From Quillaja saponaria (taxonomy: Eukaryota > Streptophyta > Magnoliopsida > Fabales > Quillajaceae), in assembly GCA_029379385.1 (NCBI GenBank), contig CM055606.1, positions 14,781,142-14,845,141 of the forward strand: a DNA stretch of 64,000 nucleotides. Direction: 5' to 3'. The notes beneath the pieces were generated by a model. It worked only from the letters and a program-made list of their open reading frames with translations, ran no database searches and had not been told where the DNA came from. Both the position numbers and the translations under genes were made by a program. Below, piece by piece: positions 60,695-64,000 of this stretch (position 1 is the stretch's first letter; each line of letters starts with the position of its first letter).

Positions 60695-60839
60695 TAAATA
60701 AGAGAAAAAAAATAAAACAATTGATTAAATTTATGAATATTTTTGACACATTTATTATGAGTTGGCAAAAAAAAAAAGTCTAAGAATGTTATTTTTTTCA
60801 ATTTTATCATAAAAATATTATTCAATACGTTAATTTTGA

Positions 60840-61195
60840 ATTAGAGTTGATGCTTAATCTTTCCCTCCACACATAATCAAATACACACGCAAACGTAATA
60901 AAATTTTCTAAATCTGATTCAATCCAAATACTGTTTATGGATCTAATTACCATTTGAAGAGTCTAAATTTGTGGTCTAGAACAAGGAATCATTTATTTAC
61001 TTAATTAATTATGTGCCTGTACATACAAGCACTTAACTAACACTTATTTACCACTTAAGTGACACTTTAAAAAAAATCATAAAATTCCATGTAATTTGTA
61101 AATGTATGTATACTTGGCAAATGAAATCATGCCCTATGTCATATATGACATCAAAAATAACAAATCTTCAAGTAAATAAAATGCAAAATTTCAGC
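60840..61195. other. Spacer related to 20050-20290
   Basis: Shares a diverged block with the region right of the other RNase H remnant. Non-coding. Confidence 0.4.
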
Positions 61196-61199
61196 CTAG

Positions 61200-61440
61200 G
61201 TTGCCACTAGAGGTGGCAACCAGTCTAGTTTGAGCCGAGCTTTGCCAAAGCTAGGCTCGGCTAGTCCAATTTTACACAAACTCAAGCTTGGCTCGTGTTC
61301 GTTAAAGGCTCACCAACCTATGTCGTTAAGGGTTAACGGGCCTAACTCCAAGCTCAAGCTCGACTCATTAAAGTAATTTGAAAATTATAAAAAAAAATTG
61401 TAGTAAAAAAGAGATGAACCCAAGACCTACTTGGTAAATA
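61200..61440. repeat. Dispersed GGCTCG-rich repeat, inverted relative to 3900-4330
   Basis: Starts GAGGTGGCAACC and has AGCTTTGCCAAAGCTAGGCTCG and CAAGCTTGGCTCG-like words. It corresponds to the reverse complement of the end of the repeat at 4150-4330. Non-coding. Confidence 0.5.
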
Positions 61441-63002
61441 TTTCTATAACTTATTACCAAACCAAATTACATTATTGATAATTAATGATAATCTAATGTG
61501 TGAACTCTCATATTATTGAAGTTAGATAAATTCACACTCTCATAAGTAACTAAACATCTACTTTTGTTACTAATTGATTAGTTTTTAAGGGTAAGACTCT
61601 GTATTAGAGCTAGGCCTAGACTGACCCGGCCGGATCTTCACGTTTCACATAAGAGGTATGTCAATGTTTAAACTCTCACATTGTGAGAGAGTTCACACTT
61701 TTCCTACCCATAGAGATATCTTCGGTAGAGAGAAAATAAAGGTAGTCAAAATAATCATTTTGCTTACTTACCTTACTTTGCTCTTGTAACCCAAGCCTCC
61801 AACTCCAACCCCGATACTTTCCTCTACCTCTTACTTCCTTCATTTTCACTATATTCCCCCAGAGAACCTTTTTAATTTAAATCTCTGAAATTTCTATCAA
61901 TGTCATGCAATTTCTTACTTATGCTATCAATTTTCGGTTCCAAGAATGTTTAATTTTGTAGGATTCAACTTGTAGGGTTTGTAATTATGGTGATTTCATA
62001 ATTGAATAAGGGTAGAATTGGTTTAAGAGATCTATATATGAATTTTGATATTTGGTTGACTTTTCTGATGATGGGTTGTTTGCTTTCACCATAAACTATG
62101 TTATTGTGGTATTTCATTGAGATCCATCTGGGGCTACATGAACTAAATGAATTGGACTTTTGCAGCCACCCTCTTACTCTAATCTATTTGGGGTCAAAGC
62201 TAACCTCTTGGCTTTAGTTTATAAAATTCTCTCAGCATTGATCCTTGAGTTTTTAAAATAAAATATTTTACTGTGTATATGGGAATTTGTATTGAATGCT
62301 ATGAGCAATCTGTCTTCAAGATCTTGAATATTGACTTTCCTAACTTTTGACTTTTATGAGCAGAGAAGTCAGAAGGAAATTCTTTAGCAACTTTTGATGG
62401 AATCACATTTTTAAAATCAATCATATTATTAAATATTATGTTATATATCACTTCGAGAGATTATCATATTGACATAGTCAATGACAAAAACTTGTTTCTC
62501 TTTGGTTTTCACACTAACAGAAGTGAAACATACCCCTTTATGATACTCTGTAATTTCAGTGAAAATGACATGATTTGAACAATTTCGAAGCACTTCGAAT
62601 AAACACTAAATCGAAAAACAAAGTCCAATGATGGCTTGATTTTATGAAAATGTAATGGACATCGTCCCAGTCGGTGCAGATCTGATTTGTTTTGCCAGTA
62701 GCTGCTATGCAAACCTTAGCACCCTAAGTTTTGTTGGAGAAGATGAGTGGTACGCACCATTTCATTTAAGTTGTCTTTTTTCTTTTTTTTCAGTTCAATT
62801 GTAATTTGCCCAATAAATTTTCAACCATTTTGCAACAGCCCATATCAACATCCAATTAGGCATATAACACCTTTATTTTCAGTCATAATTAGTAAATAAA
62901 AGCAATTATTAAAATTAGTTATTAAATATAAGAAATTAACTCAAAAAGAATAACCTATCCTAGTTATAAGTTTTTATTTTATATTTTTCACTTTCTATCT
63001 CT

Positions 63003-63063
<61 letters not shown>

Positions 63064-63355
63064 AGCAATTGAACTCTTCATGTTTATCCAATTTTAACAT
63101 ATTTTTAAATAATTTTAACACAATAAAGAGTTTAATTTCAAAAGAAAAAAGAGGAAAAAGATGTAGAAATCAGAAAACGTAAAAAAGCTTATAATGAGCA
63201 TAATTTAATCTTTTTGAGTTAATTTGTTAGTTTTAATGATTAATTTAAATGATCGGAGGTTATTTTCTAATTATGACTCAATCGTATGCCTAATTCAATA
63301 GTGTACAAGGACTATTATTAAATGAGTGGTAGTTCATGAAATAAAATATAATTGA
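61441..63355. other. Mostly unmatched AT-rich region with stray GLR 3'-flank piece
   Basis: No gene is seen. 62630-62790 is a diverged copy of the 100-bp GLR 3' repeat (GGACATCGTCCCAGT, AGATCTGAT, TGCTATGCAAA), implying another, now erased, GLR unit. An (AT) microsatellite of about 50 bases lies at 63008-63060. Confidence 0.55.
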
Positions 63356-64000
63356 CATTTTCTTTTTCTTTTTCTTTCATTTTCTATTATAATAGTCCGC
63401 TAGACTTTAAGTTGGCCAATTCTTTTGCTAAAAGGATCTTAAAACTCACGTTAGAATTTGTCTATTTAAATTTTAATGTTGCCAAGGAAAAAATCAAATA
63501 AAAAGATTTATAAAATTAAAAATATAAGAAATAAATATTTTTATTCTTTGGTATAAAATTATATAAGGAATAAATTAATTTTCATAAAATCTCACACTCT
63601 TATTAATAAAATCAAATATCAGAAGAGATATGAAGTCAAACTCAGTTTGAGTTATTCAAGTCTCAGATACCAAACCCAACAATAAAAGCAATAACAGGAA
63701 GGTGGCATATAGTGCTTAGGTTTCATTAAATTAGTACCTTAGTCCAAACTTCTAGACAATGCTAATTAATTTATATGAACAGAATATTTAGTTTGTAACA
63801 GTTCATTTCCTAGAAAGTGTGGTCCAATACGATCTCAAGTCATTTAATAAAATAAAAATTATGATTTCTCTTTCTTTAATGATTTCGTTGTGATAAATAT
63901 ATATATATATCTATTAGATCAACGCTTATCTAATATATTGTTATATTCAAGATTCATGTCATGATTTGAAATCAAGTTAGCAAGAATATAATATGAATCT
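63356..64000. repeat. Diverged GLR 3'-flank block at window end
   Basis: Matches about 8870-10020 with several deletions, running off the window end. Together with 62630-62790 it suggests a further degraded unit and that the repeat structure continues to the right. Confidence 0.6.

Noticed and set aside
63008..63060. Long (AT)n tract as a possible matrix attachment or origin site
   Set aside because: Simple AT microsatellites are frequent throughout this window, and nothing else supports a special role.
1..64000. Regular repeats suggesting a CRISPR-like array or tRNA cluster
   Set aside because: The repeats are large segmental duplications and microsatellites. I saw no short regularly spaced repeats and no cloverleaf sequence.

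Overview
This window is AT-rich nuclear DNA from a flowering plant, most likely a eudicot. The evidence is GT-AG introns in every gene, plant-type glutamate receptor-like (GLR) genes, a Ty1/copia element with a plant initiator-Met primer site, 3.3-3.6 kb solo-LTR-like insertions, and long AT microsatellites in introns and spacers. I cannot name the species.

The window is dominated by a tandem array of glutamate receptor-like channel genes, closest by motif to plant GLR clade II. I can support five four-exon copies and three fragments, all on the + strand: GLR-A (6398-8487, intact), GLR-B (10814-17945, pseudogene split by a retrotransposon), a 5' fragment (31464-31608), GLR-C (33824-35912, intact), GLR-D (39609-41707, intact), an exon-4 fragment (42029-42310), GLR-E (52698-54858, three one-base insertions) and an orphan exon 4 (59560-60003). 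The three intact genes predict proteins of about 508-510 residues. Plant GLRs are usually about 850-950 residues. The missing part is the whole amino-terminal (LIVBP-like) domain: a signal peptide runs almost directly into ligand-binding lobe S1, followed by M1, the pore loop, M3, S2 and M4. All copies also carry an unusual pore loop (PLSQAVIPQRE), and lack the two S2 cysteines expected in the family. Two subtypes alternate: type I (A, C, E and the orphan exon) and type II (B, D and the 31.5 kb fragment).

The second gene family is on the - strand. A spliceosomal SmE (Sm protein E) gene is present as one near-complete but broken five-exon copy (21653-23071) and as three copies of only its last two exons (2024-2238, 45369-45579, 48343-48554). 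These travel with the GLR repeat units.

The spacers are built from the same duplicated blocks. Segment 1-2440 recurs at 43309-45770 and in part at 20620-22000. About 1208-8935 recurs at about 47516-55303, parts of it almost base-for-base. GLR upstream regions recur at 4330-6397, 31609-33823 and 50650-52697, with a diverged copy at 24330-25640. Downstream regions recur at 8488-10080, 35913-37370, 58575-59500 and 63360-64000. Both window ends lie inside repeat units, so the array probably continues outside.

Mobile DNA: one degenerate Ty1/copia element (11249-16067, coded on the - strand, TSD TAATT) in intron 1 of GLR-B; two long solo-LTR-like insertions (26080-29705 with TSD ATTTT; 55304-58569 inverted, TSD GTTAC); and two decayed RNase H-type retroelement fragments (about 18960-19890 and 60420-60640). 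I saw no tRNA, rRNA or CRISPR.
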